This document shows, piece by piece, positions 43,062-50,722 of a DNA stretch of 64,000 bases. Source of the stretch: CAZRCZ01 sp964598765 (GTDB lineage: Bacteria; Sumerlaeota; Sumerlaeia; MVZB01; JAJFLK01). Positions within the stretch are counted from its first letter, which is position 1. Each line of letters starts with the position of its first letter. The DNA is taken from contig CAZRCZ010000007.1 in the NCBI GenBank assembly GCA_964598765.1, forward strand, positions 104,413 through 168,412, given 5' to 3'. Below the pieces are notes generated by a model. That model did no database searches, was not told the origin of the DNA, and saw only the letters and a program-made list of their open reading frames with translations. A program made the translations under genes and the position numbers.

Positions 43062-44249
43062 ATTTCAACCGTCTCTTCCACGTCATCCTTTCTTTCGCGC
43101 GACGCGCTGATCGAAACCCTCCGTTCGCTTGTGCGCATCAACAGCGTCAATCCGCTCCACGGCGGTTCCGAAGGAGGCGAAGGGCGCGTCGCCGATTGGG
43201 TCGAAGGATTTCTTCATTCGCTCAATCTCAAGACGGAACGATGGGATGTTTTTCCCGGCAGACCCAACTTGCGCGTGGTCGTTCCGGGAGAAGATTCGAC
43301 GCGGACGATTCTTTTCAACACGCACGTTGACACCGTATCCATCACGGGGATGACGATTGATCCGACCGGAGGCGAAGTCCGCGACGGTCGGCTCTGGGGG
43401 CGCGGCTCGACCGACGCCAAGGGGCAGGTCACGGCGATGATTCACGCCCTCGCCGCCGTTGCGCAATCGGGTCGTCGTCCGCCGGTCAACATTCAATTGG
43501 TGTTGACCATGGACGAAGAAGCTGGATTTTCGGGCATCCGCAATCTGGTCCGTCGCGGGGTCAAGGCCGATGCGGCCGTCATCGGCGAGCCGACCGATTT
43601 ACGCGTCGTCGTCGCACACAAAGGAACACAACGATGGTGGATCACCGTCGAGGGACGCTCGGCGCACAGCGCCAAGCCCCATTTGGGAATCAATTCGATT
43701 CATCACGCGGCGCATTTGATTCGACGCATCCAAGAGGATTATACACGGGAACTCGCCGGACGCTTCCATCCCTTGCTCGGCTCGCCGACCGTCAACGTTT
43801 CCAAAATCGAGGGGGGAACGCAGGTCAATTTGGTTCCGCACCAGACGCGCCTCCTGATTGACCGCCGCGCATTGCCGGGGGAAAGCCGCTCGGTCGTTCA
43901 CGCCGAGTTCGAAAAAATGTTTGAGGAAATTCGGCGCGACGTTCCGAATTTCCGCGCGCGCCAAGAGGAACCTCTCCTCGTTGACCCGCCGCTGGAAACC
44001 GCCACCGATCATCCGTTCGTCCGCGTCGCGTGCGCAATCGCCGCCGAACAGGGACGCGACGCCCAACCCGCCGGCGTTCCCTATGGAACCGACGGAAGTA
44101 AACTCTCCGAGATCGGCATCCCCACCATCGTCGTCGGACCCGGTTCGATAGATCAGGCCCACACCGCTGATGAATTCATCGTCTTGGACGAACTCGTTGC
44201 CGGCGCGCGCTACTATTTCGATTTGATGATGGCGGGGCTCGAACGGTGA
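43062..44249 (+). CDS. M20-family deacylase/peptidase (ArgE/DapE-like)
   Basis: This zinc-dependent amidohydrolase family cleaves N-acyl amino acids. Metal ligands are in FNTHVDTV (histidine), GRGSTDAKGQ (bridging aspartate), MDEEAGFSG (catalytic glutamate pair), IGEPTDL (glutamate or aspartate) and a late histidine in QAHTADEF. The dimerisation insert is present. The first ordinary start is GTG at 43131, but homology clearly begins earlier (SRDALIETLRSLVRINSVNP). The only starts in that open stretch are ATT codons and a CTG at 43107. ATT at 43062, behind TGGAG (43050-43054), is my best guess. It overlaps the next gene as GTGA. Confidence 0.85.
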   Translation: MSTVSSTSSFLSRDALIETLRSLVRINSVNPLHGGSEGGEGRVADWVEGFLHSLNLKTERWDVFPGRPNLRVVVPGEDSTRTILFNTHVDTVSITGMTIDPTGGEVRDGRLWGRGSTDAKGQVTAMIHALAAVAQSGRRPPVNIQLVLTMDEEAGFSGIRNLVRRGVKADAAVIGEPTDLRVVVAHKGTQRWWITVEGRSAHSAKPHLGINSIHHAAHLIRRIQEDYTRELAGRFHPLLGSPTVNVSKIEGGTQVNLVPHQTRLLIDRRALPGESRSVVHAEFEKMFEEIRRDVPNFRARQEEPLLVDPPLETATDHPFVRVACAIAAEQGRDAQPAGVPYGTDGSKLSEIGIPTIVVGPGSIDQAHTADEFIVLDELVAGARYYFDLMMAGLER

Positions 44250-45322
44250 AGGACCGCAAGACGCGGGTCGCGTGGTTTGCCGGAACGCGGGGCGAAATTC
44301 TGAGCCTTGGTCCCTTGTTCCGAGAATTTTATCATCCTCGCGGCGACGGCGACGCCACGCATTGGTTCGTCTTCACCGGCGAGCATGGCATGGCCGCGCA
44401 TCAGGCGCTGGATTTTCTGGAACTCCATCCCCACGAGGAATGTGATCTTCGCCACGTCGCGGAAGATCCGGCGATCCGGCTGATCGGATTGATGGAGGAG
44501 ATCGAACGCTTTGCGCGGCGTCATCGGATCAGCCACGCCATTTTCACCGGTTTCGGCCCAACAGCGACCGCCGCGTCGCTCGTTTGCCATTCGCGTTCCT
44601 GCTCGGGACTTTGGCTCCGCCCCGCAGACCGCGCGAATTTGAATTGCCGAATGCGCTGGGAAGGGGGACTCGAAAAAATCATCCGATCCGTGGATCGCGT
44701 GCAGGTGCTCACGTCCAGAACAAAGGATAGGGAAATTCAGGGGCTGGCTCGCGAGGATTCGTCCGCGTGCCTTTCTCTCGAATTTTCCGGACGCCGTCCC
44801 GACGCCCCCTTGGCACTCCTATTCGTCGGACGACCGCTCTGGGGCGTTCAAGGTGTTCTCGCGCAAGTCGTGAACGCTTGCGCCGCTTGGGCGCGCGTTG
44901 TGCCTCACGCCGATTGGCTAATTTTCAGATCGCTCGACGCGCGATTGGAAGGACCAATCAATTCCATGCCGGATCGCCCCTCTAATTTGCTCACCGTTCC
45001 GCCCTTGCCCTATCCCGAATACGCAATCGCGTTGTCGTCGGCCAGGGTCGCGCTCACCGATTCCCACGCCATCGCAACGGAATGTGTGTCGCTCAATCTT
45101 CCGCTTGTTGCGCTGGGCGAAATCTCCGCTCTGCCCGATTCGGCAGGGACAAATGAAATTCTCCACATTACTCCGAATGAGCTTTCTTCCGATTTGACGG
45201 AAAAATTTCTCAGGAAGGCAATGGATGGACACGGTTCGCAACCGAAACGGGAATTGCAAACCAACGGAACAAATCCCGATCTCGTTCGGGTCATTCGAGA
45301 TTGGTCATCGGTGATTGATTAA
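44246..45322 (+). CDS. UDP-GlcNAc 2-epimerase-fold protein
   Basis: This 358-residue protein has a GT-B-like double Rossmann fold. It starts VAWFAGTRGEILSLGPLFREF, comparable with the GTRPE motif of WecB-type epimerases. It has FTGEHG and, late, a sugar-nucleotide region ALTDSHAIATECVSLNLPLVALGE (about 283-306), where epimerases read DSGG-EE. The catalytic residues are not the canonical set, so a divergent epimerase or glycosyltransferase is possible. The GTG at 44246 overlaps the M20 stop codon, so the pair is probably translated together. Confidence 0.6.
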   Translation: MKDRKTRVAWFAGTRGEILSLGPLFREFYHPRGDGDATHWFVFTGEHGMAAHQALDFLELHPHEECDLRHVAEDPAIRLIGLMEEIERFARRHRISHAIFTGFGPTATAASLVCHSRSCSGLWLRPADRANLNCRMRWEGGLEKIIRSVDRVQVLTSRTKDREIQGLAREDSSACLSLEFSGRRPDAPLALLFVGRPLWGVQGVLAQVVNACAAWARVVPHADWLIFRSLDARLEGPINSMPDRPSNLLTVPPLPYPEYAIALSSARVALTDSHAIATECVSLNLPLVALGEISALPDSAGTNEILHITPNELSSDLTEKFLRKAMDGHGSQPKRELQTNGTNPDLVRVIRDWSSVID

Positions 45323-46542
45323 ATGTTTATTGATTTCAAAAACGCCACCGTCGGCAATTTCCCAATCAACGGTCGCGCGTAGCGCTCAAATGCCGCCGTG
45401 ATGCCATTGCCTTCCGCGTTGATGAATTCGGGCGGCAGACTTCGCGTCACTTTGGCGACTTCGGCCAGCGGCGTGCAGGCGTAGTTCACCCGATAAGTTT
45501 TGCCCGGACGGCGCAGAATCGAAACCGAACCGCTCTCGACGCCGCGCATCGCCGACCGGACCGCGAAGCGTCCCACCTCGCGCGCCTCGCGGGCGTCCAC
45601 TTCGCTCGCCACGCCGACGAACGACCGCTGGAGATAACCGAGCGTATCGGCGCGGACGCGCAGTTTGGGACCGAGCGCACCCTTCAAAAGTTCGGCCAGA
45701 TAATCCCCCAGCGCGCCGCTCCCAGAAAGCTGTTTGTTGCCGTGGGCATCCACGCCGGAAACCAAACCTTCGGCGATCAATTTCCCCTGCGCGTCCTGAA
45801 TCCCCTCGCTTACGGCGACGACGCAACGGCCAAGCTTTTCGTAAATCTTCTTCACGTCGTCTGCAAATTTTTCACGATCGAATGGACGCTCCGGAACATA
45901 GACCAAATGCGGACCCCTGTCGGCGCGCGCGCGCCCCAAGACCGACGCCGCCGTCAAAAACCCCGCGTGCCGTCCCATGACGACGTTGATCTTCACCCCC
46001 GGAAGCGAGCGATTGTCCAGATCATCCCCCATGAACGCCTGCGCGACAAACTTGGCCGCCGAGCCATATCCGGGGCAGTGATCGGTCACGCGCAGATCGT
46101 TGTCAATCGTTTTGGGAATGTGAAAAACATGAAGGGGATAATTCTCCTTCCGCGCCACGGTGAGCACGATGTTTGCCGTCTCCGCCGAATCGTTGCCGCC
46201 GATGTAGAAAAAATACCGGACGTCGAGACGCTGGAGAATGCGGAAAATTTCGGCGCATTCCTCTTCGGTCGGCTTCTTGCGAACCGATCCGAGCGCGGCG
46301 GAGGGGGTACGCGCGACCGCTTCCAAGTTCGTTTTGGATTCGGCGAAAAGATTCACGAATTTTTGATCGAGGATTCCCTTGACCCCGTGCAACGCGCCGT
46401 AGAATTTCCCGATCTTCTTGTGCTTGCGGGCTTCCAAAACGGCCCCCACCAAACTTTGGTTAATGACCACTGTCGGACCGCCCGATTGACCAATCACGGC
46501 ATTGCTCTGTGACATCGCCCGCGTTGCCTTTCGCTCGCTCAT
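45319..46542 (-). CDS. Diphosphate-dependent 6-phosphofructokinase
   Basis: This 407-residue phosphofructokinase is of the PPi-using type. It has GQSGGP at the N-terminus. GGNDSAETA (about 114-122) carries the aspartate that blocks ATP. PKTIDNDL has lysine where ATP enzymes have glycine, and MGRHAGFL (about 189-196) follows. It makes fructose-1,6-bisphosphate reversibly, saving ATP in glycolysis. The ATG at 46542 is used; a second at 46515 (MSQSNAVIGQSGG) is equally plausible. The 3' end overlaps the epimerase-like gene by 4 bases, convergent. Confidence 0.93.
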   Translation of the reverse strand: MSERKATRAMSQSNAVIGQSGGPTVVINQSLVGAVLEARKHKKIGKFYGALHGVKGILDQKFVNLFAESKTNLEAVARTPSAALGSVRKKPTEEECAEIFRILQRLDVRYFFYIGGNDSAETANIVLTVARKENYPLHVFHIPKTIDNDLRVTDHCPGYGSAAKFVAQAFMGDDLDNRSLPGVKINVVMGRHAGFLTAASVLGRARADRGPHLVYVPERPFDREKFADDVKKIYEKLGRCVVAVSEGIQDAQGKLIAEGLVSGVDAHGNKQLSGSGALGDYLAELLKGALGPKLRVRADTLGYLQRSFVGVASEVDAREAREVGRFAVRSAMRGVESGSVSILRRPGKTYRVNYACTPLAEVAKVTRSLPPEFINAEGNGITAAFERYARPLIGKLPTVAFLKSINI

Positions 46543-46564
46543 TCTTCTAAATTTCCGTCCGCCG

Positions 46565-47857
46565 TCATGGCGCGAAAGCGGTGGCAGGTTTGGGAGCAGG
46601 CGCGGCTTGCGGAGCGGGCAATGAATTCGCCAGTTTCAACCCTTCCTCGATCAAAATTTCTCCGGTCATTTCGCCGAGGCTCGTGTCACTGCAATACTTG
46701 TAGCGGTCGAAGCTGTCGAAATCCACTTTGGTTAAAATATATCCGTAGGCGTCATTGGTCAGACCGAAGAGAAAATTATATTTTCCGCGCATCTTGCGTT
46801 TCAGATAAAAGCCGATGTTCGGGAACGCCTCGCCGGGGATGGTGAGAATTTGCGCGTTGCCGACGGCGACCGCGTTGATCCGCGCCGTGAGCGTGTTATC
46901 GTCGTTGAATTTGTAGCCGACGGGGGACTTGGAAACCATCTTCCACATCGGATTGCCGTCGGGCAGAGGAAAATTGACGTTCTTGAATAGGCAGTGAACC
47001 TTCGGATCGGTTTGAACTTCGCCGTTGGCGATGAGCCGCAGCGCTTCGTCGGCGAGAAGATGCCCGATCCGCAAGCATTCATCCCAGCTTTCGTTCTCTT
47101 TGCCGTCGCCGCCGCGAATGTCGGCGGTGATCATGCCCCCTTGGGCGCTGTTCATGAAAACGCCGATCCCGCCCCCTTTTTCCGCGATCCGATCATACAA
47201 GGGACCGATCAAATCGGGACTGAGAATCGGTTGGCTCAGAAGAATTTCGGGATGAATCGCGTAATTGACCAGCGTCGCAATCGGCTTCCCATCCGCGCCG
47301 ATGGCTTGAATCACGTTGCAACGATGATCGTAAAGTTGGGGCGCGTAATAATTGTAGGCGATTTTTCCCTCCGCCTTGCCCGTCGTGATTTTCAGCGTGA
47401 CAGGCTGGAGTTTGCCGACCGCCTCGTTGATCGCGTCGGCGGTTTTCTGGCACACGCCGTTGAGGAAATCCATGTTCGCCCCGCCCCCTTTGGCGAAACT
47501 GGGAAAGCCATAGGGATCGGGCGCGCAATGGGTGTGCGTCGCGCCGATGAGAATGTTTTCGGCGGGGATGCCCTGAACTTTTTCATAAACGCGCCGGCAC
47601 AAACCCGCCGGAAAACCGAGGAACGGCTCGCTGACGAAGGCCACTTTGGTCGCGCCGTCGTCCAGAACCAATACGCGGGTTTCCAATTCCCCCTGCTTGC
47701 TCGTGACGGGACGGCTTCCCCCGCCCGACGTGACGGGCAAAAGAGGATCGGGCGTCAAAATTCGCGCCGCCGCCGCCGCGCGCAATTCCGCAAAGGCGGA
47801 GGTGTGAAAAACCATCGCGCCAAGAATCAAACCCGCCAAACACCAGTTTCGTTTCAT
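46565..47857 (-). CDS. Secreted neutral/alkaline ceramidase-like protein
   Basis: The ATG at 47857 gives 430 residues with a clear signal peptide (MKRNWCLAGLILGAMVFHTSAFA). The mature part matches the neutral/alkaline non-lysosomal ceramidase N-terminal fold, with RVLVLDDGATKVAFVS and ATHTHCAPD (metal histidines), then NYAIHPE and SAQGG. Members include real ceramidases and many uncharacterised secreted hydrolases of environmental bacteria, so the substrate is open. It ends in an Ala/Pro tail (APQAAPAPKPATAFAP). The reading frame also allows an ATG 9 codons earlier (47884). Confidence 0.8.
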   Translation of the reverse strand: MKRNWCLAGLILGAMVFHTSAFAELRAAAAARILTPDPLLPVTSGGGSRPVTSKQGELETRVLVLDDGATKVAFVSEPFLGFPAGLCRRVYEKVQGIPAENILIGATHTHCAPDPYGFPSFAKGGGANMDFLNGVCQKTADAINEAVGKLQPVTLKITTGKAEGKIAYNYYAPQLYDHRCNVIQAIGADGKPIATLVNYAIHPEILLSQPILSPDLIGPLYDRIAEKGGGIGVFMNSAQGGMITADIRGGDGKENESWDECLRIGHLLADEALRLIANGEVQTDPKVHCLFKNVNFPLPDGNPMWKMVSKSPVGYKFNDDNTLTARINAVAVGNAQILTIPGEAFPNIGFYLKRKMRGKYNFLFGLTNDAYGYILTKVDFDSFDRYKYCSDTSLGEMTGEILIEEGLKLANSLPAPQAAPAPKPATAFAP

Positions 47858-47966
47858 GAAATCGCATGCTCCTTCTCTCGTCACGCTCCGGACGTTCGAT
47901 CCGATGAGAGCAATGATTCTAGCGGGTTTTCAGGAGTTCGCAATCGAAACTCGAAACGTGGCTCAA

Positions 47967-48707
47967 TCAGTTTGTTTTGCCATCGGACGATTTGGCGGGA
48001 ACCGCCGGATCCGCGGATGCGGGCGCTTGACCGGCGGAAGCCTTGGCGGCAAGCGCGCCCTTCTTCTTGATCGGCGCTTTGCCCGTTTCCTCACGGAATT
48101 CCTTGATTTCGTTGGCGTCCAAGGCTCCATCGTGATTCTTGTCCAATTCCTCAAACCGCTTTTGGAGACTTGTCGGACACTCTTCCTTCTGAAGTTTGCC
48201 GTCCTTGTTCTCGTCATGCTTCTGAATCAAGTTCGGCGCTCCCCCTTTACCCTTTCCCTTGACGTGTTCCTTGACACGCTTCATCACTCCGGCGTCCCCG
48301 GACGAAAGAAATCCGTCATGGTTGGTGTCGAACTGATCGAAAACTTCGAGGAGCCTCGGCGGGGCTTCGCTCTTGTCAATTTTGCCGTCGCCGTTGACGT
48401 CCAGTCGCTCCATGATCTTTTGCGAAATCTCCATCTCCGCCAGATGAGACGGTTGGGCATTGAGCGGCGCCGAGCGCTCTTGCGGGCTGGGAGCCTTGGG
48501 AATTTCGGCGGGATGGCTCTGCAAAAACTTGGCGAACTCCTCCGCGTCAATTTTTCCGTCGCCGTTGAGATCCGCCTTCTTGAAATCCGCCGAGGGTTCC
48601 TTCGTCACTTCCGCCGTCAAGACGTTCGTTGATGCGCAAAATCCACAGGCCGTCAAAATTGAGGCCGCCAAGCCGTCTCTAAAATTTCCAATACGTATGA
48701 GGTTCAT
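47967..48707 (-). CDS. Secreted EF-hand calcium-binding protein
   Basis: This 246-residue protein has an N-terminal signal (about 1-32). Five EF-hand loops follow in order: DLNGDGKIDAEE (about 46), DVNGDGKIDKSE (about 102), DTNHDGFLSSGD (about 126), DENKDGKLQKEE and DKNHDGALDANE (about 189). The C-terminus is Ala/Pro/Lys-rich. Such proteins bind calcium outside the cell and often act in matrix or adhesion roles. It lies upstream of the ceramidase-like gene on the same strand with a gap of about 110 bases. Confidence 0.9.
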   Translation of the reverse strand: MNLIRIGNFRDGLAASILTACGFCASTNVLTAEVTKEPSADFKKADLNGDGKIDAEEFAKFLQSHPAEIPKAPSPQERSAPLNAQPSHLAEMEISQKIMERLDVNGDGKIDKSEAPPRLLEVFDQFDTNHDGFLSSGDAGVMKRVKEHVKGKGKGGAPNLIQKHDENKDGKLQKEECPTSLQKRFEELDKNHDGALDANEIKEFREETGKAPIKKKGALAAKASAGQAPASADPAVPAKSSDGKTN

Positions 48708-49009
48708 GGGTGTTTCCTTCCAAATTAAGATTCACAATGATTTTCAGGCGGCTCAGTCAACCCCCAAGATTGGAGCAGTGTCGCCGTGATTATGCTCAAT
48801 TTGCAAAAGCAACAACTACGCCACCAAACCCGAATGGCGACTTCAACCTTCCAATCCCTTGATGAGATTGAGGTTATACCGTTTGACAGTTGTTTCGATT
48901 TCCCAATTGGTCAGCGGGACGGTTCCAATTGGAACATGCCGCAGACACGCATGGAATCAAGGACGAACGTTGTAAAATTAAATCTGCGGAAAGGAATATT
49001 GGACTACGC
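48708..49009. other. Intergenic stretch without recognised features
   Basis: About 300 bases between the EF-hand gene and the FlgM-like gene, lower in GC than its surroundings. A plus-strand frame of 88 codons runs through it but has no family resemblance or ribosome-binding site. I see no repeat or RNA here. Confidence 0.5.
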
Positions 49010-49354
49010 CTACGACTGCGGCCAGCGTTCCAGTCCCTTTTTACCGCGATGAACGGCATCTTGAGCGGCTTCATCAACCACGGCACGAGCCAAAATCTTG
49101 CTCTCGACCCTGTAGTTCCCGCTCTCGACGGATTGCTTGAACGCATGAATTTTCTTGAGCCGGACGTCGGGTAATCCCGCGATCACCCGCTTGAACCATC
49201 CCATCTTGGGATGACAGGCAGGATCATGCCCGCTTCGCCGGGAGGTGGGAATGGGAGTCAAATCGCCAACCGAACCCATCGGGGACTTTTTCCCCGTCCA
49301 ATCTAAACGGTCGGGTCGCTGATTTTTGGGATTCTCGTCGGATGATCTCAACAT
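49010..49354 (-). CDS. Anti-sigma-28 factor FlgM-like protein
   Basis: The 114 residues have a polar N-terminus. The C-terminal half reads LPDVRLKKIHAFKQSVESGNYRVESKILARAVVDEA, matching the FlgM signature (R..KI..IK..I..G.Y.V....IA..L). FlgM binds and inhibits the flagellar sigma factor FliA until the hook is built. No flagellar gene is present in the window, so this may be an orphan or may act on another sigma factor. The lack of N-terminal homology is normal for the family. Confidence 0.7.
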   Translation of the reverse strand: MLRSSDENPKNQRPDRLDWTGKKSPMGSVGDLTPIPTSRRSGHDPACHPKMGWFKRVIAGLPDVRLKKIHAFKQSVESGNYRVESKILARAVVDEAAQDAVHRGKKGLERWPQS

Positions 49355-49513
49355 GTAAGGTAGTCGCCTATCGCCTCGATCCTTGAAATATGCCCTTTTC
49401 CTCTCAAAAACCCCCGACGTGTCCCTTGGAGTTGCCCTGCCCCTTCCACATTCATATATCGGCTTGCGAAAGCGTCAACTAAAAAAATTATTTTAGCCCC
49501 CTCCTTCCCCCGA

Positions 49514-50284
49514 TTAACCGGAGCCTAACATTCGGTCGAGAATCACCCCGGCAACGTAGGCCAGCGTCGCCGCGCCCTCCCCGATCAGAAGCGTTTCCAA
49601 ACCGGAGATCGGCCATTTCTGCAAGACGAACCGGCTCTTCAACGCTCCAACCCCGAAGAACGTTGCGCCGGTCAAAATCATGCTCCAATTAAAGGAGGTG
49701 CTCCCGGCGGCGTGAAATAGGAATTGCATGAAATAAGGCAAGAGGGGAACCGATCCGCAGAAGATAAAGGCCGCGAATGTCCAAAGTGCCGCCCGCCGCG
49801 CCGAGCGTATCTCGACGCTCAAACCCAGCTCCTCGCGCATCATCGTCTCGACCCATCGGTCTCGATCCGCCGTGATTGTCTCAACAACATGCTCCAATCC
49901 GTCGCCTGAAAATCCTTTGGACGCAAAAATTTGGCGGATTTCTTCCTTCTCTCCTTCCGGAATGCGGGCAATGTGCGAAAGTTCCATCGCCCTCGCGCGG
50001 TCTCGTTGCTGAATCTCGGCCCGCGTCCCCAAAAAGTTGCTGGCCGCCATGCTGAAACCGTCTCCCAAAAGATTCGCCACCCCCATGATGATGACGACGT
50101 GGGGCGAAAGTCGCGCGCCCGCCACCCCCGCCACGACGGCAAAGGTCGTGACCGAACCGTCAATCGCGCCGAAAACAAAGTCGCGCAGATAGCTGTGGGA
50201 CACGCCCTCCTTCAGCCGCCGCCGGATCGCTTCCGGCGTGTGGATCGCCTCCAACTCGACGCGGGTTTTTCCGTCGGAATTCAT
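49514..50284 (-). CDS. VIT1/CCC1-family metal transporter
   Basis: This 256-residue inner-membrane protein has two N-terminal helices containing DFVFGAIDGSVTTFAVVAGVAGA (about 35-57) and VIIMGVANLLGDGFSMAASNFLGTRAE. A cytosolic helical metal-binding insert follows (about 95-165, rich in E, R and H), then three C-terminal helices. CCC1/VIT1 proteins export or store iron and manganese. The gene probably forms a unit with the zinc-ribbon gene 9 bases upstream. Confidence 0.92.
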   Translation of the reverse strand: MNSDGKTRVELEAIHTPEAIRRRLKEGVSHSYLRDFVFGAIDGSVTTFAVVAGVAGARLSPHVVIIMGVANLLGDGFSMAASNFLGTRAEIQQRDRARAMELSHIARIPEGEKEEIRQIFASKGFSGDGLEHVVETITADRDRWVETMMREELGLSVEIRSARRAALWTFAAFIFCGSVPLLPYFMQFLFHAAGSTSFNWSMILTGATFFGVGALKSRFVLQKWPISGLETLLIGEGAATLAYVAGVILDRMLGSG

Positions 50285-50293
50285 TCCGTCGCT

Positions 50294-50587
50294 TCAGTTC
50301 TTGGGCGTGGCCACGTTGGATTTCAATTGCTTGGCCAAAAAATCCCGGCAAGCCGGACAGAGCACAAAATTGAACGCGGAATAGACCCGCTCCTCCTCCA
50401 ATTGCGCTTCTTCATCGTCCATGGCCTCAAGCTGGGCGATGATCTTTTTTATTTCCTCGTCGCAATCTTTTTCCAGATCGGCCTCGGAGAATTGGAGCGA
50501 TTCCTCGACGCGCGGAAAAAGTTCGATCCGCATCGTGTAGGGATGAACCGGATGGGGAATTTCGCGGTGGCAATTACTGCAACGCAT
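50294..50587 (-). CDS. Small zinc-ribbon protein
   Basis: The ATG at 50587 gives 97 residues, starting MRCSNCHREIPHPVHPYTMRIELF and ending FVLCPACRDFLAKQL. The two CxxC pairs form a split zinc ribbon around an acidic helical middle (DEEIKKIIAQLEAMDDEEAQLEEE). I do not recognise a named family. The frame continues 26 codons upstream but without zinc-related sequence. It lies 9 bases before the VIT1/CCC1 gene, so the two are probably cotranscribed. Confidence 0.72.
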   Translation of the reverse strand: MRCSNCHREIPHPVHPYTMRIELFPRVEESLQFSEADLEKDCDEEIKKIIAQLEAMDDEEAQLEEERVYSAFNFVLCPACRDFLAKQLKSNVATPKN

Positions 50588-50722
50588 GGCGATTAACGCG
50601 AACAAAGGATTATACGCCGAACGCTTCGAAAAATCATTCGCGTCTTTCACGTGGATCACGGGCAACTTGGACGCGGATGGACACGGAACACGCGGATCGG
50701 GGATCCCGAGGAGTGCGAAGAC

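Noticed and set aside
48786..49052. 88-codon plus-strand frame near the FlgM-like gene
   Set aside because: No ribosome-binding site or family; overlaps the end of the FlgM-like gene antisense.
50640..50722. Possible repeat around CACGGAACACGCGGAT upstream of uvrD's 3' end
   Set aside because: Only a faint similarity to 54100-54160; too short and degenerate to claim a family.
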